64,000 nt of DNA. Origin: Actinophytocola oryzae (GTDB taxonomy: Bacteria > Actinomycetota > Actinomycetes > Mycobacteriales > Pseudonocardiaceae). The translations under genes were made by a program, and so were the position numbers. The notes below the pieces were generated by a model that was not told where the DNA came from, made no database searches, and was given only the letters and a program-made list of their open reading frames with translations. Positions 1 to 21,200 of the stretch are shown one piece after another. Each line of letters opens with the position of its first letter. Position 1 is the stretch's first letter. Location: positions 158,117 to 222,116 of the forward strand of contig NZ_SOCP01000018.1 of the NCBI RefSeq assembly GCF_004364325.1, in the 5' to 3' direction.

Positions 1-1
1 G

Positions 2-12805
<12,804 letters not shown>

Positions 12806-12808
12806 TAG

Positions 12809-13216
12809 ATGCGACGCACCCTGCTGAACGCCAAGATCCACCGCGCCACCGTCACCCAGGCCGACCTGCACTACGTCGGCTCGCTGACGATCGACGCCGA
12901 CCTGATGAAGGCGGCCGACATCGTCGAGGGCGAACAGGTCCAGGTCGTGGACATCACGAACGGTGCCAGGCTGGAGACCTACGCGATCACCGGAGACGCC
13001 GGGTCCGGCGTGATCGGGATCAACGGGGCGGCGGCACACCTCGTGCACCCGGGTGATCTAGTGATCATCATGACCTACGCGCAGCTGGAGCCGAGGGAGA
13101 TCGCGGCCCACCGGCCGACCGTCGTCCACGTCGACGACGCCAACCGGCAGGTGCTGGTCGGCGTCGACCCGGCACAGCCGGTTCCCGGGGCGGCGGCGCA
13201 GGTGACGGGACGGTGA
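12809..13216 (+). CDS. panD: Aspartate 1-decarboxylase (PanD), cluster copy
   Basis: This 135-residue protein matches PanD in length and sequence. The family self-cleaves at a Gly-Ser bond to create a pyruvoyl cofactor, and here Gly24-Ser25 lies in the YVGS motif. It converts L-aspartate to beta-alanine and CO2. The start is three bases after the NRPS stop, with a purine-rich site (gaaggac) in the end of the NRPS, so the two are probably co-translated. It is normally a pantothenate gene, but placed inside an NRPS operon whose third A domain has a beta-amino-acid pocket it most likely supplies beta-alanine to the assembly line. Whether the genome has a second, housekeeping panD cannot be seen here. 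Confidence 0.95.
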   Translation: MRRTLLNAKIHRATVTQADLHYVGSLTIDADLMKAADIVEGEQVQVVDITNGARLETYAITGDAGSGVIGINGAAAHLVHPGDLVIIMTYAQLEPREIAAHRPTVVHVDDANRQVLVGVDPAQPVPGAAAQVTGR

Positions 13217-14880
13217 CGACCTGGGCGGTGCTGCGTGGCGCGCTCCGGGGCCAGCGCAGGCATGTCTGGTGGGCGTCGCTGCTCACCGGCTCGCACCAGG
13301 CGTGCGAGGCGGCCGTCCCGGTCCTCATCGGCCTGGTCATCGACGACGCCGTGGCCGCCGAGGGCTACGGGCGGCTGCTGTTGTGGCTCGTGGTGCTGGC
13401 CGCCGTGTTCGCGGTGCTGTCCTACAGCTTCCGGTTCGGGGCGCGGCAGGCGGAGCGCGCGGTCGAGCAGGCAGCGCACGAGCTGCGGCTGTCGCTGGCC
13501 GCACGGGTGCTGGATCCCCTGGGCGGCGCGGAGAAGGGGCGCCTGCCCGGTGAGCTGACGAGCCTCGCGACGGGCGACGCGATGCGGGTCGGCGCACTCG
13601 CGCGTGCGGTGGCCTACGGGGTCGCGGCCCTGACCGCGGTCGTGGTGGGGGCGGTGGCGCTGCTGTGGATCTCGGTGCCGCTGGGGTTGTTCGTGCTGCT
13701 GGGCACGCCCCCGTTGCTGTGGCTGGCGAACCTGCTCGGCAGGCCGCTGGAACGACGCAGTGAGGCCGAACGCGAGCGCGCGGCCAACGCGTCGGGTGTG
13801 GCGGCGGACCTGGTGAGCGGCCTGCGGGTGCTCAAGGGCCTCGGCGCGGAACCGGTGGCGATCCGCCGCTACCAGGAGACGAGCCAGGACGCGCTGGTGG
13901 CGACCGTGCGGGCGGCGGGGGCGAAGGCGTGGCACGACGGCGGGATGCTGGCGCTGAACGGCATCTTCCTGGCCCTGGTCGCGTTGATCGGCGGTCGGCT
14001 CGCGGCGTCGGGGGACCTCAGCATCGGCGGCCTGATCGCGGCGGTGGGGCTGGCGCAGTTCCTGATCGGGCCGCTGACGAACTTCGTGTGGGTCAGCTCG
14101 GAGTTCGCGCAGGCACGGGGATCGGCGGCCCGGCTGGCGGTCATGCTGTCGACGCCGCCCGCGGTGGCCCAGGGCGCCGGGACGTTGCCCGCCCCGGCGC
14201 GGGGCGAGGTGCGCCTGCGTGCGGTGGCCCACGCCGAGCTGACGGGCCTGGACCTGCACGTGCGGGCGGGAGAGCTGGTGGGGGTGGTGACGCCGGACCC
14301 GGCCGTGGCGCAGGCGTTGCTGGCGTGCCTCGGACGTGAGGTGGACCCGGTGTCGGGGGCGGTGGAGCTGGACGGGGTGGCGCTGCCGGACCTGGAGATC
14401 GACCACGTGCGGTCGGTGATGCTGGTGGCCGCCCATGACGCGGACCTGTTCGAGGGCAGCCTGATCGCGAACGTGTCGTCGGCCACGGTCGACGATCGGG
14501 TGCTGGCGGCGGCCGGCGCGGACGAGGTGGCCAGCGCCCTGCCGGACGGTGTGGACACGGAACTGACCGAGCGGGCACGGTCACTGTCTGGCGGCCAACG
14601 CCAGCGCGTGGCACTCGCCCGCGCACTGGCCGTGGACGCCCCGGTCCTGGTGCTGCACGACCCGACCACGGCCGTCGACGCCGTGACCGAGGCCCGCATC
14701 GCCGACGGCATCAGGGAACTACGCGAAGGCCGGACCACGATCATGGTGACCACGAGCCCGGCCCTGCTCGCGGTGGCCGACCGGGTGGTGGTCCTGGAAG
14801 CGGGCACGGTGACCGCCGAAGGCGCCCACCAGGACCTGGCCACCACGAACGAGACCTACCGAACGGCGGTGCTCGCGTGA
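13213..14880 (+). CDS. ABC exporter half-transporter, TMD-NBD fusion with degenerate nucleotide site
   Basis: A 555-residue fusion of an N-terminal six-helix membrane domain (about residues 1-290) and a C-terminal ATPase domain. The GTG start overlaps the panD stop (GTGA). The ATPase has a perfect signature (LSGGQRQRVALARAL), but the P-loop is replaced by VVTPDPAVAQ, with no GKS/T, and the Walker B stretch reads LVLHDPTTAVD, with Pro in place of the catalytic Glu. It therefore cannot hydrolyse ATP at its own Walker site and should need the next gene product as partner. Such heterodimers in siderophore clusters either export the siderophore or, like IrtAB, import the ferric form; the sequence does not decide between them. 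Confidence 0.92.
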   Translation: MTTWAVLRGALRGQRRHVWWASLLTGSHQACEAAVPVLIGLVIDDAVAAEGYGRLLLWLVVLAAVFAVLSYSFRFGARQAERAVEQAAHELRLSLAARVLDPLGGAEKGRLPGELTSLATGDAMRVGALARAVAYGVAALTAVVVGAVALLWISVPLGLFVLLGTPPLLWLANLLGRPLERRSEAERERAANASGVAADLVSGLRVLKGLGAEPVAIRRYQETSQDALVATVRAAGAKAWHDGGMLALNGIFLALVALIGGRLAASGDLSIGGLIAAVGLAQFLIGPLTNFVWVSSEFAQARGSAARLAVMLSTPPAVAQGAGTLPAPARGEVRLRAVAHAELTGLDLHVRAGELVGVVTPDPAVAQALLACLGREVDPVSGAVELDGVALPDLEIDHVRSVMLVAAHDADLFEGSLIANVSSATVDDRVLAAAGADEVASALPDGVDTELTERARSLSGGQRQRVALARALAVDAPVLVLHDPTTAVDAVTEARIADGIRELREGRTTIMVTTSPALLAVADRVVVLEAGTVTAEGAHQDLATTNETYRTAVLA

Positions 14881-16637
14881 GTGCGAACCTGCTCCCAACG
14901 GCCACTCCCGCGCGGACCAGGGCCGTCGTCCGGGAGATGGTGCGGCCACACAGGAAGCTCGCCGTCACGGCGTTCGTGGTCATCCTCGCCGGTACCGCGG
15001 TCGGGCTCGCCACCGCGCCACTGCTGGGGCGCATCGTCGACATCGTCGTGTCGCGCTCACCCGTCGGGGACATCACCCTGCCCGTCATCCTCCTCGGGCT
15101 GACGGCCGTCGGGCAGGGTGCGCTGACCGGGCTCGGGACCAACCTCGTCGCGCGGGTCGGTGAGCGGGTGCTCGCCAGGCTGCGGGAACGGTTCATCGAC
15201 CGGGCCCTGCGGCTCCCGCTCGAACAGGTCGAGCGCGCCGGCTCCGGCGACCTCACCTCCCGCGTCACCGACGACGTCACGGTCATCGCCGAGGCCGTCC
15301 GCGACGCGCTGCCCGCGCTCGCCCGTGCCTCGCTCACCATCGCGCTCACGTTGGGCGGCATCGCCGTGCTCGACTGGCGATTCCTCCTCGCCGCGCTGCT
15401 CGCCGTGCCCATCCAGGCGCACACCGTCCGCTGGTACGCGGGCACCGCCGCGCCGCTCTACGCCCGCCAGCGCGTCACCGTCGGCGTCCTGTCCCACCAG
15501 CTCCTCGACACCATCGGCGCAGGTCAGACGGTCCGGGCGTTCCGCATCGCCAACGAACACCTCGGGCGCGTCGGCAGGAAGTCCCAGGGCGCCATCGACA
15601 TCGCCCTGCGGGCCGCGAGGCTGTGGACACGCTTCTACGGCCGCCTCAACCTCGCCGAGTTCGTGGGCCTCGGCGCGGTGCTCACCACCGGTTTCCTGCT
15701 GGTGCGCAGCGGTGACGTGTCCGTGGGCACGGCCACCGCGGCCGCACTGTACTTCCACGGCCTGTTCAACCCGATCAACGTCGCGCTCGCGCTCGTCGAC
15801 GACGCCCAGGCCGCGATGGCGAGCCTCGCGCGGCTCGTCGGCGTGGCCGAGACTCCACCACCCGCGGAACCCGCCGAGCCCGCGACCCCGGCGGACGCGT
15901 CGGTCGCCGTCACGGACGTCCGGCACGCCTACCGCGCGGGCGAGGAGGTCCTGCACGGCGTGGACCTCGACCTCCGGCCGGGCGAACGGGTCGCGCTCGT
16001 CGGTGCCAGCGGCGCGGGCAAGACGACCCTCGCCAAGCTCATCGCCGGCATCCACGCGCCGGCGAGCGGGGACATCCGCGTCGGCGGCGCCCACCTCGAC
16101 GACCTCGGCCCCACCGCGACCCGGCAGGCCGTCGTGCTCGTCACGCAGGAGGTCCACGTCTTCGCCGGTCCGCTCGCCGACGACCTGCGCCTCGCCAAGG
16201 CCGACGCCACCGACGACGAGCTGGCCGACGCACTGGAGAAGGTCGGGGCACTCACCTGGGTCCGCGCACTGCCGGACGGGCTCGCCACGGTCGTCGGCGA
16301 GGGTGGGCACCGGCTCACGACTGCGCAGTCGCAGCAGCTTGCGCTCGCGCGGCTCGTGCTCGCCGACCCGCCGATCGTGATCCTCGACGAGGCCACCGCG
16401 GAGGCGGGCAGCGCGGGCGCGCGGCTGCTGGAGGGCGCGAGCGTCGCCGCACTGCACGGCCGCAGCGCACTGGTCGTGGCGCACCGGCTCACCCAGGCCG
16501 CGTCGGCCGACCGGATCGTCGTGCTCGACGCGGGACGGGTCGTCGAGTCCGGCACGCACGACGAGCTGGTCACCGCGGGCGGCCACTACGCCACTCTCTG
16601 GGAAGCCTGGTCCGCCAACCGCGCCTCGGTGAAGTAA
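14877..16637 (+). CDS. ABC exporter half-transporter, TMD-NBD fusion with intact Walker motifs
   Basis: A 586-residue partner of the preceding half-transporter; GTG start, GTGA overlap. The membrane domain covers about residues 20-310. The ATPase has an intact P-loop (GASGAGKTT) and Walker B (IVILDEAT), but the signature is eroded to LTTAQSQQ instead of LSGGQ. Combined with its neighbour this gives one complete ATP site (these Walker motifs plus the neighbour's LSGGQ) and one fully dead site, the classic asymmetric heterodimer. The TAA stop is also the first three bases of a DmdR/IdeR-like iron box serving the next gene. The substrate is probably the product of the upstream NRPS. Confidence 0.93.
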   Translation: MSANLLPTATPARTRAVVREMVRPHRKLAVTAFVVILAGTAVGLATAPLLGRIVDIVVSRSPVGDITLPVILLGLTAVGQGALTGLGTNLVARVGERVLARLRERFIDRALRLPLEQVERAGSGDLTSRVTDDVTVIAEAVRDALPALARASLTIALTLGGIAVLDWRFLLAALLAVPIQAHTVRWYAGTAAPLYARQRVTVGVLSHQLLDTIGAGQTVRAFRIANEHLGRVGRKSQGAIDIALRAARLWTRFYGRLNLAEFVGLGAVLTTGFLLVRSGDVSVGTATAAALYFHGLFNPINVALALVDDAQAAMASLARLVGVAETPPPAEPAEPATPADASVAVTDVRHAYRAGEEVLHGVDLDLRPGERVALVGASGAGKTTLAKLIAGIHAPASGDIRVGGAHLDDLGPTATRQAVVLVTQEVHVFAGPLADDLRLAKADATDDELADALEKVGALTWVRALPDGLATVVGEGGHRLTTAQSQQLALARLVLADPPIVILDEATAEAGSAGARLLEGASVAALHGRSALVVAHRLTQAASADRIVVLDAGRVVESGTHDELVTAGGHYATLWEAWSANRASVK

Positions 16638-16653
16638 GGTGTGCCTACCCTAA
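16635..16653 (+). promoter_or_regulatory. DmdR/IdeR-type iron box
   Basis: The 19 bases taaggtgtgcctaccctaa match the DtxR-family consensus ttaggttaggctaacctaa at 14 of 19 positions and have the same dyad. The site covers the stop codon of the ABC transporter and ends 20 bases before the binding-protein start. This position suits iron-dependent repression of the binding protein and mbtH genes independent of the upstream operon. The match was counted by eye. Confidence 0.8.
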
Positions 16654-16673
16654 TTCGACTGAGCGAGGTTGCC

Positions 16674-17684
16674 ATGCCGTACCGCCCCATCAGCCGCCGA
16701 GGCTTCCTGTTCGCCACCGGTGGCCTCGCCGCCGCCGCGGCCCTCGCAGGCTGTGGCGAGGACACCCCCGCCAACGCGTCCGGCAGCGGCGCCTGGGAGT
16801 TCACCGACGACCGAGGCACGAAGGTCAAGCGGGACGAGCGGCCGGAGAAGGTCGTCGCGTACGTCAGCTCGGCCGCGGCGCTGTGGGACTTCGGCGTGCA
16901 CCCGGTCGGCGTGTTCGGCCCGCAGAAGACGGCGGACGGCGAGAAGGAGCTCCAGGCGGGCAACATCGACCTGTCGAAGGTCACCTCGCTCGGCAACGCC
17001 TGGGACGACTTCGACGTGGAGAAGTTCATCGGGCTGGGGCCGGACCTGCTGGTCACCGGCCTGACGGGCACCAAGCCGACGGACCTGTGGGCCATCACGC
17101 CCGAGACCGGCACCAAGGTCGAGAAGACCGCGCCGATCCTCGCGCTGTCGGAGTACAAGGTGTCGCTGCCGAAGGTCATCTCCCGGTACGAGGAGCTGGC
17201 CAGGGCGCTCGGTGCCGACGTGGAGTCCTCGACCGTGAAGTCGGCGAAGGAGGAGTTCCAGGCGGCGTCGGACGAGCTCCGTGACGTGGCCAAGGCCAAG
17301 GCGGGCCTGAAGGTGCTGGTCCTGTACGCGGACAAGGACGGCATCTACATCGCGAAGCCGGAGTTCTTCGCCGACCTGTCCTACTACCGGGAGCTGGGCC
17401 TGGACATCGTCGCCGGTGGCGGGTCGGAGGACTACTGGGAGCAGCTGAGCTGGGAGCAGATCGGCAAGTACCCCGCGGACCTGATCCTGACCGACACCAG
17501 GACGTTCGCGCTGAGCCGCCAGCAGATGGCGGAGTACCCGACGTGGACGGCGCTGCCCGCCGTGTCCGCGGGGCAGGTCGGCGACTGGTCGGCTGAGCCG
17601 CGCTTCAACTACACGCTCGCCGCCCCCGTGATCCGCGACCTGACGAAGGCCGTCAAGGGCGCCCGTACCGACATAGCGGCATAG
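16674..17684 (+). CDS. Fe-siderophore ABC transporter substrate-binding lipoprotein
   Basis: This 336-residue protein starts with a twin-arginine signal (SRRGFLFATGG), a hydrophobic Ala-rich stretch and a lipobox (LAGC), so it should be exported folded by Tat and lipid-anchored at about Cys23. The body is a class III (FecB/TroA-like) binding fold: a beta-domain, a long linking helix rich in Lys/Ala near residues 185-210, and a second lobe. I chose the ATG at 16674, preceded by a gcgagg site, over the in-frame GTG at 16641, because the latter lies inside the iron box and would put 11 residues before the signal. It should bind the ferric form of the local siderophore. No matching permease is in the window. 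Confidence 0.92.
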   Translation: MPYRPISRRGFLFATGGLAAAAALAGCGEDTPANASGSGAWEFTDDRGTKVKRDERPEKVVAYVSSAAALWDFGVHPVGVFGPQKTADGEKELQAGNIDLSKVTSLGNAWDDFDVEKFIGLGPDLLVTGLTGTKPTDLWAITPETGTKVEKTAPILALSEYKVSLPKVISRYEELARALGADVESSTVKSAKEEFQAASDELRDVAKAKAGLKVLVLYADKDGIYIAKPEFFADLSYYRELGLDIVAGGGSEDYWEQLSWEQIGKYPADLILTDTRTFALSRQQMAEYPTWTALPAVSAGQVGDWSAEPRFNYTLAAPVIRDLTKAVKGARTDIAA

Positions 17685-17693
17685 GAGGTTCCG

Positions 17694-17903
17694 ATGACGA
17701 ACCCGTTCGAGGACCCGGACGGCACCTACCTGGTGCTCGTGAACGACGAGAACCAGCACAGCCTGTGGCCGTCCTTCGTGGACGTCCCGGACGGCTGGCG
17801 CACCGCCCACGGACCCGCCGGCCGCCAGGCGTGCCTCGAGTACGTCGAGCAGCACTGGACCGACATGCGTCCGCAGAGCCTGATCGACTCCATGGGGGAG
17901 TGA
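17694..17903 (+). CDS. MbtH-like protein
   Basis: A 69-residue protein with family hallmarks: NPFEDPDGTYLVLVNDENQH near the start, SLWPSF, then the PxGW and WTDMRP segments. MbtH proteins bind NRPS adenylation domains and are needed for their folding or activity, so the partner is most likely the NRPS ending at 12805. A strong aggagg site sits just before the ATG and the gene follows the binding protein by 9 bases. Its place behind the iron box would link adenylation capacity to iron status. A weak hairpin after it may end the transcript. Confidence 0.96.
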   Translation: MTNPFEDPDGTYLVLVNDENQHSLWPSFVDVPDGWRTAHGPAGRQACLEYVEQHWTDMRPQSLIDSMGE

Positions 17904-17936
17904 CCGTCACCCCGGCCGACCGGCCACCTGCCCTGG

Positions 17937-17956
17937 GTGGTTCCGGCACGGACCAC
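17937..17956 (+). terminator. Possible terminator hairpin after mbtH
   Basis: gtggttccg and cggaccac can pair across a 3-base loop with one bulged T. There is no T-run, which is common in high-GC terminators. It lies 34 bases past the mbtH stop and before the VOC gene. Confidence 0.35.
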
Positions 17957-18022
17957 GTGTCGAGTTCCCGCGCGGACGTTCGTCCTCGGGTGTCAGTCTC
18001 ACTCACCCGGAAGGACGGACGC

Positions 18023-18352
18023 ATGTCCGGAGAGATCAACTGGATCGAGCTGCCCGCCGCCGACGCCGCGAAGGCGAAGGCCTTCTACGGCAGCCTGTTC
18101 GGCTGGACGACCATGGAGTTCGGACCCGACTACCACCTCATCCAGAACGGCCCGGCCGGGGCGATCACCTCCGGTGACTCCTCCCACCCGCGTGTGTACT
18201 TCGCCACTGACGACATCGAGGCGTCGGTCCGGCGGGTGCACGAGCTGGGCGGCAGGACCGAGGACGTACAGACCATTCCGGACGTCGGCAGGGTCACCGA
18301 CTGCACCGACGACCAGGGCACCACGTTCAGCCTCTACGAGCCGAGGGCCTAG
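18023..18352 (+). CDS. VOC (glyoxalase/bleomycin-resistance fold) family protein
   Basis: A 109-residue single-domain protein: NWIELPAADAAKAKAFYGSLFGW at the start and the closing FSLYEP are typical of the VOC/glyoxalase superfamily, whose members bind a metal or a small ligand between paired beta-alpha-beta units. The ATG at 18023 follows an aaggacgg site. Function cannot be read from the sequence; such proteins are often resistance or lyase-like enzymes. The stop codon lies inside the 10-bp target duplication of the MITE-like element that follows, so the gene end was just spared by that insertion. Confidence 0.8.
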   Translation: MSGEINWIELPAADAAKAKAFYGSLFGWTTMEFGPDYHLIQNGPAGAITSGDSSHPRVYFATDDIEASVRRVHELGGRTEDVQTIPDVGRVTDCTDDQGTTFSLYEPRA

Positions 18353-18478
18353 CCGCAATGCCGGTCGTTTAGATCGCCAAGGGTCTGCTTGTGGATCTTG
18401 GTCGTGCCTGTTTCCGCTGGTCGCCGATCGTCGAGTTGATCTTGCACTGGCTTAAACGACCGGCATTGGGCCTAGCCG
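18346..18478. repeat. 10-bp target-site duplication flanking the MITE
   Basis: ggcctagccg occurs at 18346-18355 and again at 18469-18478, immediately outside the inverted repeats. The left copy contains the VOC stop codon (tag). Removing one copy plus the element restores a continuous intergenic sequence. Confidence 0.75.
18356..18468. mobile_element. 113-bp MITE-like insertion with 16-bp terminal inverted repeats
   Basis: The left end caatgccggtcgttta (18356-18371) is the exact inverse of the right end (18453-18468). The element is flanked by the direct repeat ggcctagccg at 18346-18355 and 18469-18478, as expected for a 10-bp target duplication. No coding capacity is visible in the 81 internal bases. 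A 10-bp duplication is compatible with IS4- or ISAs1-type transposases acting in trans; the parent element is not in this window. Confidence 0.8.
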
Positions 18479-18592
18479 GTGTCGCCGACGCCACCCCCGC
18501 TGTTGGCCGCGGGGGAGGCGCCGGCTGGACGTGATCTGCTACGCATGGGGCATGAGCGGAGCCAATCATCGGTGTTCGGGCGAGGGGGCGGC

Positions 18593-20074
18593 ATGAGCCA
18601 GCACATGACGCCGGACGAGTTCCGTGAGTACGGCAGGCAGGTCGTCGACTGGGTCGCGGACTACATGGAGGGCGTCGAGAAGCTGCCGGTGCGGTCGCAG
18701 GTCGCGCCCGGTGACGTCCGGGCCGCCCTGCCCGCCCACCCGCCGGAGCGCGGCGAGGGCTTCGGCGGCGTCCTCGCCGACCTCGACCGGATCATCGTGC
18801 CGGGGCTCACCCACTGGCAGCACCCCGGCTTCTTCGCGTACTACCCCTCGAACGCCAGCGGCCCGGCGATCCTCGGCGACCTGCTCTCCAGCGGGCTCGG
18901 GGTCCAGGGGATGCTCTGGGCGACCAGCCCGGCCTGCACCGAGCTGGAGACGGTCGTCGTCGACTGGCTCGCCGAGCTGCTCGGGCTGCCCGACCACTTC
19001 CGCACCGACAACGTGGGCGGCGGTGTCATCCAGGACTCCGCGTCCAGCGCGAGTCTCCTCGCGATCCTCGCGGCGCTGCGGCGCACCGGTGACGCCGCGG
19101 AGCAGGGCCTCACCGGCAGGCACACCCTGTACGTCTCCACCGAAACCCACTCCTCGCTCGCGAAGAGCGCACGCATCGCGGGCATCGGCGCCGACAACGT
19201 CCGCGTGGTCGGCGTCGACCCCGCGACGCTCGGCATGGACCCCGAGCGGCTCGACCGCATGCTCGCGGAGGACATCGCGGCCGGGGCGACACCCGTGCTC
19301 GTCTGCGCGACCGTCGGCACCACCTCGACCGCCGCCGTCGACCCCGTGCGGGCGATCGGCGAGATCTGCCGCAGGCACGGTGTGTGGTTGCACGTCGACG
19401 CCGCGTACGCCGGGGTCGCCGCCGTCTGCCCCGAGCTGCGCGGGCTCAACGACGGTGTCGCCGAGTACGCCGACTCCTACGCCACCAACCCGCACAAGTG
19501 GCTGCTCACCAACTTCGACTGCACCGTCATGTGGGTCGCCGACCGCGCCCCGCTGACCGGCGCGCTCGCCATCCACCCCGAGTACCTGCGCAACGCGGCC
19601 ACGTCCTCCGGCGCGGTCGTCGACTACCGCGACTGGCAGGTCTCCCTCGGCCGCCGGTTCCGCGCGCTGAAGCTGTGGGCCGTCCTGCGCTGGTACGGCG
19701 CCGAAGGACTGCGCGACCACATCCACAAAGGACTCGAGCAGGCGGCCAGGCTCACCGCCTGGATCACCGACGACCCGGACTTCGAGCTGCACGAGCCGCA
19801 GACGCTGGGCCTCGTGTGCTTCCGCCCGCTCTGGGCGGGCGGGGACGAGGACGCCGCCACGATGCGGCTGATGGAGGCCCTCAACGACAGCGGCGCGCTC
19901 TACCTCACCCACACCAGGGTCGCCGGGCGGGTCGTGCTGCGGATGGCGCTCGGCGGGGTGAGGACGGAGGCCGAGCACGTGCGCGCCGCCTGGGAGGCGA
20001 TCCGTGCGGAGCACGCGCGTACAGTCGTCGGGGAGACGGCGGTCGTCACGGGCCGGTCTGACCTTATTACTTGA
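18593..20074 (+). CDS. PLP-dependent aromatic-L-amino-acid decarboxylase family protein
   Basis: 493 residues, group II decarboxylase. Landmarks are the HWQHPGFFAYYPSN substrate-side segment, TSPACTELE, the cofactor Asp in HVDAAYAG, and the Schiff-base Lys in NPHKW at about residue 302. The family removes CO2 from L-DOPA, tryptophan, phenylalanine or tyrosine; substrate cannot be assigned. I chose ATG 18593, preceded by a gaggggg site, over upstream in-frame starts that would reach the MITE and its duplication. It stands alone, with no cofactor or transporter partner, so its pathway is unknown. Confidence 0.9.
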   Translation: MSQHMTPDEFREYGRQVVDWVADYMEGVEKLPVRSQVAPGDVRAALPAHPPERGEGFGGVLADLDRIIVPGLTHWQHPGFFAYYPSNASGPAILGDLLSSGLGVQGMLWATSPACTELETVVVDWLAELLGLPDHFRTDNVGGGVIQDSASSASLLAILAALRRTGDAAEQGLTGRHTLYVSTETHSSLAKSARIAGIGADNVRVVGVDPATLGMDPERLDRMLAEDIAAGATPVLVCATVGTTSTAAVDPVRAIGEICRRHGVWLHVDAAYAGVAAVCPELRGLNDGVAEYADSYATNPHKWLLTNFDCTVMWVADRAPLTGALAIHPEYLRNAATSSGAVVDYRDWQVSLGRRFRALKLWAVLRWYGAEGLRDHIHKGLEQAARLTAWITDDPDFELHEPQTLGLVCFRPLWAGGDEDAATMRLMEALNDSGALYLTHTRVAGRVVLRMALGGVRTEAEHVRAAWEAIRAEHARTVVGETAVVTGRSDLIT

Positions 20075-20196
20075 CGAATTCGGATTTGTAATTCGAGATT
20101 CGTTTCGGTCAGGCGGTTGACACGTCGCCTACCATCGTTCGAGCCGGGGCAGTGATATCACTTCGTGATGTCGCGCGAGTGAAGCGGGGACGCAAG
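20075..20196. promoter_or_regulatory. Leader of the DivIVA-domain gene
   Basis: 122 bases of lower G+C than the surroundings. It contains the small inverted repeat cgaatt/aattcg (20075-20080, 20090-20095) and a ttgaca at 20117-20122 with no -10 at proper distance. The low G+C fits a promoter, but I cannot place its elements with confidence. Confidence 0.35.
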
Positions 20197-20685
20197 GTGG
20201 CCAGATCAGACCAGGTGACCGCCGATGACGTGCGGTCCGTCGTCTTCGACCAGTCGAGGAGGATGGCACGCGGTTATAGCGAGGAGCAGGTCGACGCATT
20301 CCTCGACCTCGTGGCCGACACGATCGAGGCCCTGACGGCAAAACTCGCGGATAAGCAGGCCGACACGGGACGTGTAATAAGCGAAGCACACCGTAACGCG
20401 GAGACGATCGTGCGCCGTGCCCAGGCCACGGCGGAACAGATCGAGGACGAGGCCCGTCAGCGGGCCGCCCGCATGGTCGCCGACGCCTCCCGTCGCATGC
20501 CGATGCCGCCCCCGCCCCAGCAGCCCCCGCCCCCGCCCATGCCGCCGCAGATCAACGAGGAGTTCGCCGCGGCGGCGGTCGCGGTCGGCACGCGGATCGG
20601 CGGGATAAGGGACGCCCTCAGTGCCGAGCTGGCGAGCCTCTACCGGCTCATCGGCCAGGTCCAGAACAACGGAATGCGCCGCTAG
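20197..20685 (+). CDS. DivIVA-domain protein
   Basis: 162 residues. The N-terminal 45 residues (VTADDVRSVVFDQ... GYSEEQVDAFLDLV) match the DivIVA/Wag31 membrane-binding domain. A short coiled coil of the form ALTAKLADKQADT...EDEARQRAARM follows, then a proline-rich linker and a C-terminal helix. DivIVA proteins mark curved membrane and organise polar growth, but this one is shorter than Wag31 and lacks its long coiled coil, so it is probably a paralogue. GTG 20197 follows a ggggac site; in-frame starts upstream (GTG 20179, ATA-region 20152) are less well placed. Confidence 0.75.
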   Translation: MARSDQVTADDVRSVVFDQSRRMARGYSEEQVDAFLDLVADTIEALTAKLADKQADTGRVISEAHRNAETIVRRAQATAEQIEDEARQRAARMVADASRRMPMPPPPQQPPPPPMPPQINEEFAAAAVAVGTRIGGIRDALSAELASLYRLIGQVQNNGMRR

Positions 20686-20690
20686 GCGTA

Positions 20691-21191
20691 TCAGACTGCG
20701 CCATTCGGCTCAACGTCGTCCAACCATCTGGTAAGCAGCGTCTCCAGTTGGTTTTTCTCGTTCTCGCTCAGCGTCGAGAGCAGCCGGTGCTCGTTGGCCA
20801 TGTGCTCGGTGAACGCGCGGTCGATCAGTTCTCGCCCGGCTTTCGTCAGCGCCACCACCCGCCCGCGCCCGTCCGCCGCGCTGTGTCGCCTGGTGACCAG
20901 CCCGTCCCGCTCCAGCCGGTCGAGCCGCTTGGTCATGGCACCCGTGGTCACCATCGTGAACCGCGCCAGCTCGCCCGGCGCCCGCTCGAACGGCTCGCCT
21001 GCCCTCCTGAGCGCGGCGAGCACGTCGAACTCGCCCTCGCCGAGCCCGTACCGGCGGTAGACGACGCAGAGCTGCTCGGTGAGGTGCCCGGCGAGCCGGT
21101 GCAGCCGCCCGATGACTCCCTGCGGGCTGACGTCCAGGTCGGGGCGCTCCCGAGCCCATTCGGCCTGGATTCGTGCGACGTGGTCGTTCAC
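20691..21191 (-). CDS. MarR-family transcriptional regulator
   Basis: 166 residues with a winged helix-turn-helix: LGEGEFDVLAALRRAG, then VTTGAMTKRLDRLERDGLVTRR as recognition helix and DGRGRVVALTKAGRELI as wing. It is divergently transcribed from an EamA transporter, and two palindromes lie between them, so it most likely represses both itself and the transporter until it binds a small ligand. GTG 21191 is preferred because a longer reading back to 21257 would run through both operators. Confidence 0.88.
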   Translation of the reverse strand: MNDHVARIQAEWARERPDLDVSPQGVIGRLHRLAGHLTEQLCVVYRRYGLGEGEFDVLAALRRAGEPFERAPGELARFTMVTTGAMTKRLDRLERDGLVTRRHSAADGRGRVVALTKAGRELIDRAFTEHMANEHRLLSTLSENEKNQLETLLTRWLDDVEPNGAV

Positions 21192-21200
21192 GGACCTGAC

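Noticed and set aside
16641..16673. GTG 16641 as start of the binding protein
   Set aside because: It lies in the iron box and would add 11 residues before a well-formed Tat signal.
18479..18592. GTG 18479 as start of the decarboxylase
   Set aside because: It abuts the duplicated target site of the MITE and the added 38 residues do not look like the family.
20117..20135. ttgaca plus taccat as the promoter of the DivIVA-domain gene
   Set aside because: The two are only 7 bases apart, too close for a sigma-70-type promoter.
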